DNA of 64,000 bases. Origin: Promethearchaeota archaeon (lineage in GTDB: Archaea > Asgardarchaeota > Lokiarchaeia > Sigynarchaeales > SOKP01). Numbering within the stretch: position 1 is the first letter of the stretch; the number at the start of each line of letters is the position of its first letter. The stretch lies in contig JABXKC010000004.1 of NCBI GenBank assembly GCA_013375495.1, positions 62,001 through 126,000 of the forward strand, in the 5' to 3' direction. The notes under the pieces were generated by a model, which saw nothing but the letters and a program-made list of their open reading frames with translations, was not told the DNA's origin and did no database searches. The position numbers were made by a program, and so were the translations under genes. Shown piece by piece: positions 16,491 to 24,382 of the stretch.

Positions 16491-17690
16491 ATGAAGAATA
16501 GCTTTGTAAAACCTTCAAAGGAGAAAGAGAACCATTCCACTCGAAGGAAGTTTTTAGTTAAATTTAATTTGAGAGAATTTGGTGGAGCGCTCGGTGATTG
16601 GGGTACCTTAATTCCATTTATTATAGGATATATCTCAATAGTAGGCTTGAATCCTGCGGGCGTGTTTTTGTGCTTAGGAATCACCAACATCCTTTTAGGG
16701 ATTAAATTCAATTTACCCTTGCCGGTCCAACCTCAAAAAAGTATTGGCACGATTGCAATATCGCAAGCGTGGAGCCCTAATTTAGTTATTTCAACGGGTT
16801 TCGGTACGGGAATAATATGGGCAATATTAGGTTTTACGAAATTCTTAGAGAAGTTAGTGAGGAAAATCCCTCAAGTAGCAGTTCGCGGGATACAATTAGG
16901 ATTAGGGTTGATTTTGGGTTGGACTGCAATCCAACTAATAGGTTTTGATCTCCTAATTGGGATTGTTTCATTTTCAGTAATATTAGTCTCACTTAAAATC
17001 AAGAAAATTCCCTCTTCAATAATCTTGGTTGTATTTGGGATTATTCTTATTATATGGAATCAATCTATCTCTCTATCTGATGTTCAGTTTAAGTTGCCAA
17101 TTTTTACATTTCAGATTCCACAATGGGATAATCTTTTATGGGGTATGCTGTTTGCAGGTATAGCTCAATTATTTTTAACTTTGACTAATGTCATGATTGC
17201 CACAGTAAGTCTTATTAAAGAATTATTTCCAGAAAAAGAAGAAACTGTCTCTGCAAGCGACCTCGCGTTGAATATGGGGGTTATGAATATTTTTACTCCG
17301 TTTTTAGGTGGCATTCCTTTATGTCATGGGTCGGGTGGATTAGCCTCTCAATACGCTTTTGGAGCCAGAACGGGTGGTTCTATGATTTTAGAAGGACTAC
17401 TAGAGATTTTTCTAGGATTATTCTTGTCAGACACATTGTTTTTGATTTTTAGCGCGTTCCCTCAAGCAATTTTGGGAGCCATGCTCTTATACACTGCTTT
17501 TTTATTAGCAAAGATTTCTTTTAAAGACTATACTTTAAGAAATGTTCCAATCATTGTTATTTCGGCAATAATATGTTTAATCTTTAATATTACTGTAGGT
17601 AACGGTATTACCGTAGGTTTTGTGGTTGGTCTAGTTTTATATTATATTTTAAAACTAATTGAGAAGAAATTGAATATTACTAAAGAATAA
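16491..17690 (+). CDS. MOT1-type molybdate/sulfate transporter
   Basis: The 399-residue protein has about 11 membrane helices and the two signature loops of the MOT1 (MFS_MOT1) molybdate transporter family. These are EFGGALGDWGTLIPFIIGY near residue 27 and PLPVQPQKSIGTIAIS near residue 75. The mirror motif in the second half is PLCHGSGGLASQYAFGARTG. It should import molybdate, possibly sulfate. No molybdopterin gene is adjacent, so the substrate rests on the family alone. Confidence 0.85.
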   Translation: MKNSFVKPSKEKENHSTRRKFLVKFNLREFGGALGDWGTLIPFIIGYISIVGLNPAGVFLCLGITNILLGIKFNLPLPVQPQKSIGTIAISQAWSPNLVISTGFGTGIIWAILGFTKFLEKLVRKIPQVAVRGIQLGLGLILGWTAIQLIGFDLLIGIVSFSVILVSLKIKKIPSSIILVVFGIILIIWNQSISLSDVQFKLPIFTFQIPQWDNLLWGMLFAGIAQLFLTLTNVMIATVSLIKELFPEKEETVSASDLALNMGVMNIFTPFLGGIPLCHGSGGLASQYAFGARTGGSMILEGLLEIFLGLFLSDTLFLIFSAFPQAILGAMLLYTAFLLAKISFKDYTLRNVPIIVISAIICLIFNITVGNGITVGFVVGLVLYYILKLIEKKLNITKE

Positions 17691-17740
17691 TATTGAAATT
17701 CAACATAGCGAACTATAAGTAATAAAAAAATAGAAATATT

Positions 17741-18112
17741 TTATAAATACATATTAAGTTTATCTAAATCTTTCTGGATAACTAACCGTTTTCTCTCTTT
17801 TTCCTCTTCTTCACCGTACCCTTGTTGGTCTTCTTTCAGGTTAGTTAAATCTTCGTCGTAAGATTTTTCCACCATCATACCGTATTTCATAGCAAAAGCC
17901 ACTAACTCAGGAATTACAGTTATCATGCTCTTGAAACTAAATATTTCGCTTAATCGGCTTAAGATTTTTATCATATCCTCGAATGGATTTACATTGATGT
18001 TTGGGTTATCCATAATATCCATAATTCTTTTAAATAGCACTTCGTAGAATATGTTTAATTCTTCTTCATTCAACGCAAATCCATTATCTTCTTCTTGTTC
18101 TTCTTCTTCCAT
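17741..18112 (-). CDS. Uncharacterised acidic protein, 123 aa
   Basis: The N-terminus is almost all Glu and the C-terminus is charged (GEEEEKERKRLVIQKDLDKL). Between them are three helices (LNIFYEVLFKRIMDIMD; DMIKILSRLSEIFSFKSMI; PELVAFAMKYGMMVEKSY). There is no membrane segment. It is convergent with the transporter gene. Function unknown. Confidence 0.5.
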   Translation of the reverse strand: MEEEEQEEDNGFALNEEELNIFYEVLFKRIMDIMDNPNINVNPFEDMIKILSRLSEIFSFKSMITVIPELVAFAMKYGMMVEKSYDEDLTNLKEDQQGYGEEEEKERKRLVIQKDLDKLNMYL

Positions 18113-18234
18113 AAGAGTAACCTACTAATAATTTGTTATTATTAAGTAACATGTAAAGAACTATTTTTAAAACTTTTACATGAATATAAATGAATAAAAA
18201 TAAATTCATGTATTTTCAACAAGAAAATTACGAG

Positions 18235-19395
18235 TTACTTAAAAAAAGTAGAATCGTGTTTTTTTAAACTATCAGTTAGAACCAAACAGAGCTTCTTTAA
18301 TATGGTTGTATCGATTTTATCCAGAGAATCGTTCGGAGTATGCATATACTCATAAGCTTCTACTTCCCCTATGCCATATCCTTGAAACCTTTTACTTCCC
18401 AGGAAGCCTCCATCAGAGTGAGTGCCGAGAACTCTGTTCGTGATGTAGTGATTTATCTTAAGACTTCTGTCGTTATTTAAAATAAAGTTATCAATGTCCT
18501 TAGCATTATTACTCTCTTTCCCTCCCGGAAATAAATATACATGCTTAGCTATAGATTCAAAATTAAATGCTACCGATTTATTGGGATCGTAATTCTCTAA
18601 AGTATTGTAAAAATGTCTAGCGCCCATGGTACCGCATTCTTCAGCTCCAGTAAATAGAAACCAAATATCGTAATTATTTAATCTGTTTTTATCGATACTA
18701 TAGTGATTTAAGAGTTCTAAATTGCACGCGATGCCTGAAGCGTTATCAACAGCACCTTCAGAACTGTTATCTGTGGCGTTAAGAACTAATATAACTGAAG
18801 CTATAATGTTCAATATTAAAGGAGTCCCCCCAATAATATAAAAAATATCTTCTAATCCTATGTATATCAAGAATTTAAAGGGCAGAGTAACCGCTAAAAT
18901 AATTGAGGTGGATATCCACAGTTTAATCGTCTTTATTCGGATTTGTATCTTAAATCTTTGTCCCTTAGAATCTAAATGACTAATAAATAACACTTTTCTA
19001 TCGTTGTTCTTCATTTTATCCGATTTAGATTTGATCTTAACTAAAAGGTTTTGTGAATTTAATTTTTTAATAAATTGAATTCTTTCAGGTTTCCTTGTCA
19101 ATAGAAAAGATAAAGTCAAAATGGCAATCAATACGCCTATTATAATTGGAGATATAATCGGATGATAAGTCAAGTATAGGAATAAATATATTAACGAACC
19201 GGATGAAAATGCTATTTTTGGATATATTCGAGAATAAAACGAACTGAAAGTAAAATTTTGAACTTTATAATCAAGATTCAAGTTTTTTACTTCTGTTTTT
19301 ACTTGATTAAAAGCTTTAAGTTCAAATTTCGTTCCAGATAATCGAGGAAAAGCAAATCTCTTAAGATTTCTTTTAATTCGTTTCTCTTCGATCAT
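18235..19395 (-). CDS. Membrane-anchored M28-family peptidase
   Basis: The 386-residue protein has membrane helices before and within the start of the peptidase domain (IYPKIAFSSGSLIYLFLYL; ILTLSFLLT; LILAVTLPFK-type and PLILNIIASVILVLNA). The M28 metal ligands are visible: His in LFISHLDSKG, Asp in EGAVDNASGIACN, catalytic Glu pair in FTGAEECGTMGAR, Glu in AFNFESI, and His in YEYMHTPNDSL. It should be a zinc aminopeptidase-like enzyme at the membrane. Archaeal relatives are often of unknown substrate. Confidence 0.85.
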   Translation of the reverse strand: MIEEKRIKRNLKRFAFPRLSGTKFELKAFNQVKTEVKNLNLDYKVQNFTFSSFYSRIYPKIAFSSGSLIYLFLYLTYHPIISPIIIGVLIAILTLSFLLTRKPERIQFIKKLNSQNLLVKIKSKSDKMKNNDRKVLFISHLDSKGQRFKIQIRIKTIKLWISTSIILAVTLPFKFLIYIGLEDIFYIIGGTPLILNIIASVILVLNATDNSSEGAVDNASGIACNLELLNHYSIDKNRLNNYDIWFLFTGAEECGTMGARHFYNTLENYDPNKSVAFNFESIAKHVYLFPGGKESNNAKDIDNFILNNDRSLKINHYITNRVLGTHSDGGFLGSKRFQGYGIGEVEAYEYMHTPNDSLDKIDTTILKKLCLVLTDSLKKHDSTFFK

Positions 19396-19559
19396 AATAA
19401 TCTTTAGCTACGATTCACATTCTTGCTTCTTATTATAACGTATATATTGTGAAATAAGTTACTAAATAGATTAAATTGAATTATGATATTTAAGAAGGAT
19501 CTCTTCCTTCTATAACGTGTCAGAAAAAGAAATCAAGCTTTTTTTTGTTTCAAACTAAC

Positions 19560-19763
19560 TTAAAGTTCTTGCATTAGAAGTTTTTTATATTTCTCTTTAC
19601 TTTTACTGGAAGTTTCTTTCTCATTGTTAGCAGACTCTGATTTTTTAAAGAATTCAGAAAATGGAATTACAACTTTAGAAAGATCAAATTGATATTCTAA
19701 ATCGATTTCGTATATTTCTTCTAATCTCTCGCGAATAGCTTTTCTAATTTTTTCAGTGCTCAT
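19560..19763 (-). CDS. Small protein in RHH operon (member 1 of small family)
   Basis: The 67-residue acidic/basic product is helical (MSTEKIRKAIRERLEEIYEI) and ends KYKKLLMQEL. It resembles the 14739 protein over EYxxDLSKVxIPFxEFFK and the C-terminus. It is the last gene of a three-gene minus-strand unit led by the ribbon-helix-helix regulator at 20010-20462 (gaps of about 30 and 27 bases). It may be an antitoxin-like or regulator partner, but the sequence does not show this. Confidence 0.45.
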   Translation of the reverse strand: MSTEKIRKAIRERLEEIYEIDLEYQFDLSKVVIPFSEFFKKSESANNEKETSSKSKEKYKKLLMQEL

Positions 19764-19793
19764 TTTAGAATAACTTCTTTAAATTTTATCATT

Positions 19794-19982
19794 TTATTCT
19801 TTCATTATCATGTTTCGATAATTTCGGAGAACTTCTTCAAACTCTATTTTCATTAGTGCTCTGTAAATGGGGTGACGGTTGATAAATCGTATAGATTCTT
19901 CGCCTGAATAAATATCCGTTTGTGTAATAAGTAGTTTATTTGGATTTATGAGTTCACTTTCCATTTTTATCCGCTTAACCAT
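19794..19982 (-). CDS. Small protein in RHH operon (member 2 of small family)
   Basis: An ATG at 19982 (GTGA five bases upstream) gives about 62 residues. The sequence DIYSGEESIRFI matches DIYSGNENIPFQ in the protein at 14739. It lies between the ribbon-helix-helix gene and the 19560 gene on the minus strand. The unit is compact, so translation is probably coupled. Function unknown. Confidence 0.45.
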   Translation of the reverse strand: MVKRIKMESELINPNKLLITQTDIYSGEESIRFINRHPIYRALMKIEFEEVLRNYRNMIMKE

Positions 19983-20009
19983 TTTTATCACATTCCTAAA
20001 ATGAAAGTT

Positions 20010-20462
20010 CTATTCTTTTTTAGTAATCAAACCGTCTTTATAGATTAAATTTAATCCTAAATCTAGTAGCTCCTTCCTATGCCCAAATATTACTCTCTGA
20101 AGAGTTCTTTGGTTAATATCAATTATTGCTGCTAATTCGCTAACATTAATGCTATTTATAGTCTCAAATAGTTCAGGTAGTTGTTTTATTACTTCTTTAT
20201 CTAAATCTTGTAATTCTTCTTTAATTGACAAACCCTTCGTTTCTGCTAAAACCTGTCTCCTAATACCTGCTAAATCTATATCCCATGTTTTCATTATGCG
20301 ATCGGAATTTTGATTTATCCATTCTTTTATCATTTGGGTTATAACAGAAGCTTTTTTTCTCGCAATAACCCCTTCAAGGGCTTCTATTATTTTAAAATCG
20401 ATATCCTCTAAATTAACAGTGATTCGCTTCTTTTTATCATCTTCATTGCTATCAGATGTCAT
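20010..20462 (-). CDS. Ribbon-helix-helix (CopG/Arc-type) transcription regulator with C-terminal HTH
   Basis: The N-terminus fits an RHH fold: strand KRITVNLEDID, helix KIIEALEGVIARKKA, and SVITQMIKEWINQN. The C-terminus has an HTH-like stretch (INVSELAAIIDINQRTLQRVIFGHRKEL). RHH proteins bind short palindromes as dimers, and often their own promoter. The shared upstream region with the divergent 20664 gene contains a 19-bp palindrome (20552-20570) between two TATA-like boxes, so it is probably autoregulatory. The two small genes downstream may form its operon. Confidence 0.7.
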   Translation of the reverse strand: MTSDSNEDDKKKRITVNLEDIDFKIIEALEGVIARKKASVITQMIKEWINQNSDRIMKTWDIDLAGIRRQVLAETKGLSIKEELQDLDKEVIKQLPELFETINSINVSELAAIIDINQRTLQRVIFGHRKELLDLGLNLIYKDGLITKKE

Positions 20463-20551
20463 TTTGATATTACTTATTAATGTCGATATTTTTAGCTATA
20501 ATTCATAAGAAAAACTACCAGTATTTAAATATTTTCAAAAAGTGCATCGAA

Positions 20552-20570
20552 GTGATGCAAATTGCATCAC
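20552..20570. promoter_or_regulatory. 19-bp perfect palindrome, likely operator
   Basis: GTGATGCAA, one A, then TTGCATCAC form an uninterrupted palindrome. A third half-site, TGCATC, is at 20543-20548, oriented inverted to the left arm. The site lies between a TATA box for the plus-strand gene (TTTAAATAA, 20572-20579) and one for the minus-strand regulator (TATTTAAATA, 20522-20531). That is the expected place for an operator controlling both genes. Confidence 0.65.
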
Positions 20571-20571
20571 C

Positions 20572-20579
20572 TTTAAATA
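20572..20579 (+). promoter_or_regulatory. TATA box for the cyclin-fold gene
   Basis: TTTAAATAA lies directly against the palindrome, so a protein on the palindrome would block TFB/TBP binding. The expected start of transcription, about 25 bases downstream, is near 20600. Confidence 0.5.
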
Positions 20580-20602
20580 ATATTAGTGTTATTCATATAA
20601 TA

Positions 20603-20630
20603 TCAAAGAAGTATCTCGATATTTCTTTGA
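20603..20630. promoter_or_regulatory. 28-bp near-perfect palindrome in the 5' leader
   Basis: TCAAAGAA (20603-20610) and TTCTTTGA (20623-20630) are perfect inverted arms; the inner TATC/GATA pair (20612-20615, 20618-20621) continues the symmetry. It begins at the predicted transcription start, so it could be a second operator or a hairpin at the mRNA 5' end (ribosome site control). No known riboswitch pattern. Confidence 0.5.
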
Positions 20631-20663
20631 AACAAACCTAAAAGCTAAGGTTGCGTGTGTGAA

Positions 20664-21305
20664 ATGTTAGAATTGTATTCCCCTGATTACGAAATATTAA
20701 ACACGAAAGATAGAATAACCATTGATTTAATCAAAGATGGCGAAGAATTTTTAAAACAATTTGACATAAATGAGGATTTCTTACTCGACACAGTCTCGTT
20801 AATTTACAGATACCTAAGAATTAAAGAAAAGATACCTCATAATTTGTATAAATTTTATATTGCGGCCTATTATATAGTTACGAGGCATCCTTTTGCATTT
20901 CCTGCCCACGAAACTAAAAAAGATTTCTGTAAAAAGTTTAATTTAGAAATTAGCTCGTTAGAATATTGCGTTGAAAAAATTGCATCAAGTTTTGGTTATA
21001 TTAAAATTCTAGACGACATGAATTTCCCGTATTTTATGGACCCTAAGCGAGATTTAAGTTTAGAGATAATCAAGAATATCGTGAAGTCAAAAATTGAAGC
21101 TGCTATGATGAAATTCTTATTGTATAGTAAACCAGTTAATTCGCAAATTTTAACAGAAGAATTAGTAAGTGACATAGTTTTTGAGCATCATGCTTTTCCT
21201 GAAGAACTTTTTCGACAATTGTATAATATCGTTTCGAAACTTGTCGAAGCAGAATTCACCGACCACAACGAATATGTTATGCTTCAGCAAAAATATTTTA
21301 TTTAA
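20664..21305 (+). CDS. Cyclin-fold (TFB/TFIIB-like) protein
   Basis: The product of about 213 residues is all helical. One segment reads like a TFIIB cyclin repeat: NLYKFYIAAYYIVTRHPF, then KDFCKKFNLEISSLEYCVEKIASSFG and FMDPKRDLSLEIIKNIVK. It lacks a zinc ribbon, so it would not be a complete TFB. It may be a regulator or partner of transcription. The ATG at 20664 is used; a GTG three codons upstream is possible. It is divergent from the RHH regulator and probably under the same operator. The assignment is by pattern only. Confidence 0.4.
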   Translation: MLELYSPDYEILNTKDRITIDLIKDGEEFLKQFDINEDFLLDTVSLIYRYLRIKEKIPHNLYKFYIAAYYIVTRHPFAFPAHETKKDFCKKFNLEISSLEYCVEKIASSFGYIKILDDMNFPYFMDPKRDLSLEIIKNIVKSKIEAAMMKFLLYSKPVNSQILTEELVSDIVFEHHAFPEELFRQLYNIVSKLVEAEFTDHNEYVMLQQKYFI

Positions 21306-21382
21306 TTAACTAATTTTTTTACTCTTTTTCTTAAGAAAATTCGTGTTATTTTAGTATGATGATATTAAGAGAAAAAATTCTG

Positions 21383-22387
21383 TTAATAATTTAAAAATTT
21401 CAAATAAATAAGTTGGTTGCTTGGTTTTTCGTCTTTACTATTCCCATATTTGTAATAAGGAAATGTGTTTGAGAAGTAATAATTTATTGAATTAAAGTTT
21501 GAAATGTAATTATTTTCCCAATCGTTAAGAGCCAAAACAATGTTTAAAAATTGCTTTTGGAAGTTAAAAGGTACCGAATACTCCTCAAAATAAAGAAATG
21601 GTGAAATAGTAGAAGGTTCGTTTCTAATTAGCCATCTATCTTCTGAAATTTTGGAATGAATATATTTTCCAGATTTATCAAACTTAGAACATAAACGATT
21701 TGATGTTAGAACTATTCCTAATAAATTAGGATCGTATTCCTTTTTTTTCCGAACACTATAATGCAGATTACATAGCACGAAAACATTATCTTTTACTTTG
21801 ATAGTAAATTTATCCTTTCTAAAGATGAAAACGATCGGGAGAATTAAACTTATTAATAAATAGATGAAAAAGGAATTTTGAAAGAAAACGCTCCAGAAAG
21901 TGTTATTAAATTGGATAAGTCTAGTGTCAATATAGAATAGAAATGCTATAGCGATGGCTGTTAGAATCATAAATAGTCCAACGCTCTGTATTTTTTTTAT
22001 GAATTCAAATCCTGCATATTTTGTTTCTTGTTCAATATACTTAATTAGAGAGGGTGTAAATTTTACTTGACTTACTCTAATAAAATATACTATTAAGAAA
22101 ATACATGTACTAAATAAAGTCCAGCTTAAAGTTAAATTCAATGGAAACCCGTTCCCTCCTGAACTAAAGTTCTCAATAGTTAATAAGTTAGTAAAAAAAT
22201 TCTTCTCAATGTAGGGTAAATAACCGTAGAGTAAATAAATAAGTGCTATTGACAAAACGATTGTAATATACATAATTGATTTAAGTGCTTTTTTAACGTA
22301 TTCCGATCTTATAGTTTTTACCGAATCTTTAAGACCCTGTTCATCCTCAAAATTCAGTTCTACTATGCTTTTTAGAGAATTTCTCAT
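21383..22387 (-). CDS. Five-helix membrane protein with C-terminal cytoplasmic domain
   Basis: The 334-residue protein has about four or five membrane helices in the first 190 residues (SIMYITIVLSIALIYLLYGY; WTLFSTCIFLIVYFI; SVGLFMILTAIAIAFLFYI; FFIYLLISLILPIVFIF), then a 140-residue soluble tail. It overlaps the preceding gene by four bases (ATGA), so the two are translationally coupled. I do not recognise the family. A membrane protein paired with a winged-helix protein could form a signalling or stress-response unit, which is inference. Confidence 0.55.
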   Translation of the reverse strand: MRNSLKSIVELNFEDEQGLKDSVKTIRSEYVKKALKSIMYITIVLSIALIYLLYGYLPYIEKNFFTNLLTIENFSSGGNGFPLNLTLSWTLFSTCIFLIVYFIRVSQVKFTPSLIKYIEQETKYAGFEFIKKIQSVGLFMILTAIAIAFLFYIDTRLIQFNNTFWSVFFQNSFFIYLLISLILPIVFIFRKDKFTIKVKDNVFVLCNLHYSVRKKKEYDPNLLGIVLTSNRLCSKFDKSGKYIHSKISEDRWLIRNEPSTISPFLYFEEYSVPFNFQKQFLNIVLALNDWENNYISNFNSINYYFSNTFPYYKYGNSKDEKPSNQLIYLKFLNY

Positions 22388-22848
22388 CTTTCTTCACTCC
22401 ATTTCTTTGCTTGTTCTACTTCTTCGTGAGGGGATTTCCAGTATTTCTGAATTATCTCCCTAAATACCCTTAAATCTGGATTTTCCTCTTCATTTAATTT
22501 TACAATATGAAATTTCTCGGTTTTTTCCTCAATCGTAATGTATTTTGCCTTTTCTAAATACTCAAATGCAGATCTTAATTTCTCTAATCTGTCGATATTC
22601 AAACAATTTTTCACATCCGTTTTGTTTACGACTTTATCTGGTCCAGTTAGCTTTGCTACTCCCATTAATACTTGAGCACCTCTCATAGTTCCAATTGTTG
22701 CAAGTTTGTTGAAAATTGTGCTCATACTTTTCAATAGCTTATCAATATCGTTGTAGAAATCTATTTTTGTGTGTCCGGAAAGCTTTAAATTCGTTTTAAA
22801 ATCGTCGATTTTGTATTTATCTAAAAAATCTTTATACGATTGAGACAT
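22384..22848 (-). CDS. Winged-helix-like protein coupled to membrane protein
   Basis: The 154-residue soluble protein has a helical N-terminus and a C-terminal winged-helix pattern (KTDVKNCLNIDRLEKLRSAFEYLEKAKYITIEE). Its stop overlaps the start of the membrane-protein gene (ATGA at 22384-22387). It lies just outside the left end of the inverted-repeat island. Function unknown. Confidence 0.5.
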   Translation of the reverse strand: MSQSYKDFLDKYKIDDFKTNLKLSGHTKIDFYNDIDKLLKSMSTIFNKLATIGTMRGAQVLMGVAKLTGPDKVVNKTDVKNCLNIDRLEKLRSAFEYLEKAKYITIEEKTEKFHIVKLNEEENPDLRVFREIIQKYWKSPHEEVEQAKKWSEER

Positions 22849-22951
22849 GGTTATATAGAAATACCATATTAGGATATATATATCTTTTTATTTTAAAGCT
22901 AAGCTCTAATTTAGTGGATTACATTACCGTAGGTCGTTGATGGAATACACC

Positions 22952-22978
22952 TTTTCTGTATAAGGATCTAAATTAACC
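22952..22978 (+). repeat. Left copy of 27-bp inverted repeat
   Basis: This sequence is identical over 27 bases to the reverse complement of 24356-24382. The match ends sharply on the inner side. A match of this length 1.4 kb apart is unlikely to be chance even in AT-rich DNA. Confidence 0.9.
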
Positions 22979-23112
22979 AGAAATAACAATTGGAGGATCT
23001 AACAAACAAATTGAAATCATTTATCCCCAAATCTTGAGGATAGAAGACTATCACGACTTTATATTAAAAAAAGTGCAAGTTAACAAAAAAGTCTATATCC
23101 ATAAGTAAGGAT

Positions 23113-23226
23113 GACTCCTGTCGCCAAGACCTATTGAAATGGTCAAAATTAGTATAGGGTAAGAATGGCGCGATAGTTAAGTTATCGCGTTACCAAAAGA
23201 CAAAAATCCAGGGTGGCGCAGGAGTC
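23113..23226. ncRNA. Structured RNA candidate, three-way junction
   Basis: GACTCCTG (23113-23120) pairs perfectly with CAGGAGTC (23219-23226), and the stem continues after one bulged T with CGCC (23122-23125) and GGCG (23215-23218). Inside are a short hairpin GACC/GGTC (23128-23131, 23141-23144) and a long one: GGTAA/TTACC (23158-23162, 23190-23194), a six-base one-sided bulge (GAATGG), then CGCGATA/TATCGCG (23169-23175, 23183-23189). T-runs follow on both strands (T6 at 23240; A6 at 23085), and a TATA-like box precedes on each strand (CTTTATATTA 23057; TATTTAAATA 23269), so the strand is undecided. It is GC-rich compared with its surroundings. It is not a tRNA, 5S or RNase P RNA by motif. 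Confidence 0.6.
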
Positions 23227-23449
23227 TTGATTGTTTGTGTTTTTTCACATTACCAAACACTTGAGTTCTATTTAAATAGTTTCACTTTGACGGTTTATTG
23301 AAACTTCATATCCCTAATGAAAAGTAAACTAACAAAAATTTTTCTCTAAAGATAAAAAGAACAGTCCTTTTAATAGAATTAATTCTGCTAATAGGAATGG
23401 ATTAAATAATATTTAAATACATCGATTAGCTTTCTTTAGGGATGATACT

Positions 23450-23953
23450 TTAGAAATAAAAAAATACGATTAATAGCAGAAATATAAGTACAAATAATAA
23501 GCAAGATAACATCCAGAAACTTACATTTTGCACAGGAAGGGAAATATTACGAATATCGTACTTTTTGCAGAAATCTTTAAACTCTTCTTTTCCCCATAGT
23601 TTTCTTAAGTATATTTGAATTCGTTGTTCATTGCGTATGAAAGAACTAGATTTTTTCAATTCTTTGCTAACTATTTCATATAAGTAGTTCATCTCGTCAC
23701 GGAATCGAAACTTATCATATGGTGCTTTAGAATCTGCGATTAAATTTTCGTAACCACGGATTACAACTGCTAATCCTATTATGCTTGTGTTATTTCGCTT
23801 TTCACCGATATCAGAGATTGACGAGCATTTGATATCTTCAAGTATCTCCAACATAATTTGATAATCGTCAAACGATTCTTTATCTTTTTCGATCTTATCG
23901 AGTAATTCTTTTACTCTTTTTTCTCGTTCTTCATAAATTTCTTTTTCGGACAA
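23450..23953 (-). CDS. C-tail-anchored protein inside the inverted-repeat island
   Basis: The 167-residue product starts at TTG (23953). It has a coiled-coil charged N-terminus (SEKEIYEEREKRVKELLDKI), a mixed central part (IIGLAVVIRGYENLI), and ends with one hydrophobic helix of about 22 residues (FWMLSCLLFVLIFLLLIVFF). The domain is thus cytoplasmic with a C-terminal anchor. Nothing resembles a transposase, nuclease or toxin I know. It is the only clear gene inside the island and may be cargo. Confidence 0.55.
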   Translation of the reverse strand: MSEKEIYEEREKRVKELLDKIEKDKESFDDYQIMLEILEDIKCSSISDIGEKRNNTSIIGLAVVIRGYENLIADSKAPYDKFRFRDEMNYLYEIVSKELKKSSSFIRNEQRIQIYLRKLWGKEEFKDFCKKYDIRNISLPVQNVSFWMLSCLLFVLIFLLLIVFFYF

Positions 23954-24355
23954 TTAATTTGCTTCCCTTTTATCTCTAAGTACTATTTTTATATTTCTTT
24001 TTATATAATCATTTGTTTTTAGCATGATTCATTGACAAAATGAATAAAAATTGATTTTTTCTTAAATATTAACCCATTAATTGCTAATACATTAAAACTA
24101 CGAATTTTCTTGTGGGAAATCTTTCCCAATTCCTAAGATATATTTAAATGGGTAAAAATTCTCAAGTAAAATCTTGTTAGTGGAAGATACTTAATCCCAA
24201 AAACATTACAATAATTCAAGATCCCTCTATATGTAGTTTAAATTTTATCAATTTTAACATCTAAATAACATTTTAACAAAATAAAAGACGATTTTGTCAA
24301 TAAAACCTTAATTTTGTCGGTAATTATTCAAATCTTACCTTTGGTTCATGAAATG

Positions 24356-24382
24356 GGTTAATTTAGATCCTTATACAGAAAA
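24356..24382 (-). repeat. Right copy of 27-bp inverted repeat
   Basis: This is the reverse complement of 22952-22978 over 27 bases. Two bases (CA) separate it from the outer TGTAATCC (24385-24392), the complement of GGATTACA at 22916-22923. Confidence 0.9.

Noticed and set aside
23113..23226. 5S rRNA or tRNA-like gene
   Set aside because: The length and three-way shape fit 5S loosely, but none of the conserved 5S segments is present, and there is no T-arm or anticodon pattern of a tRNA.
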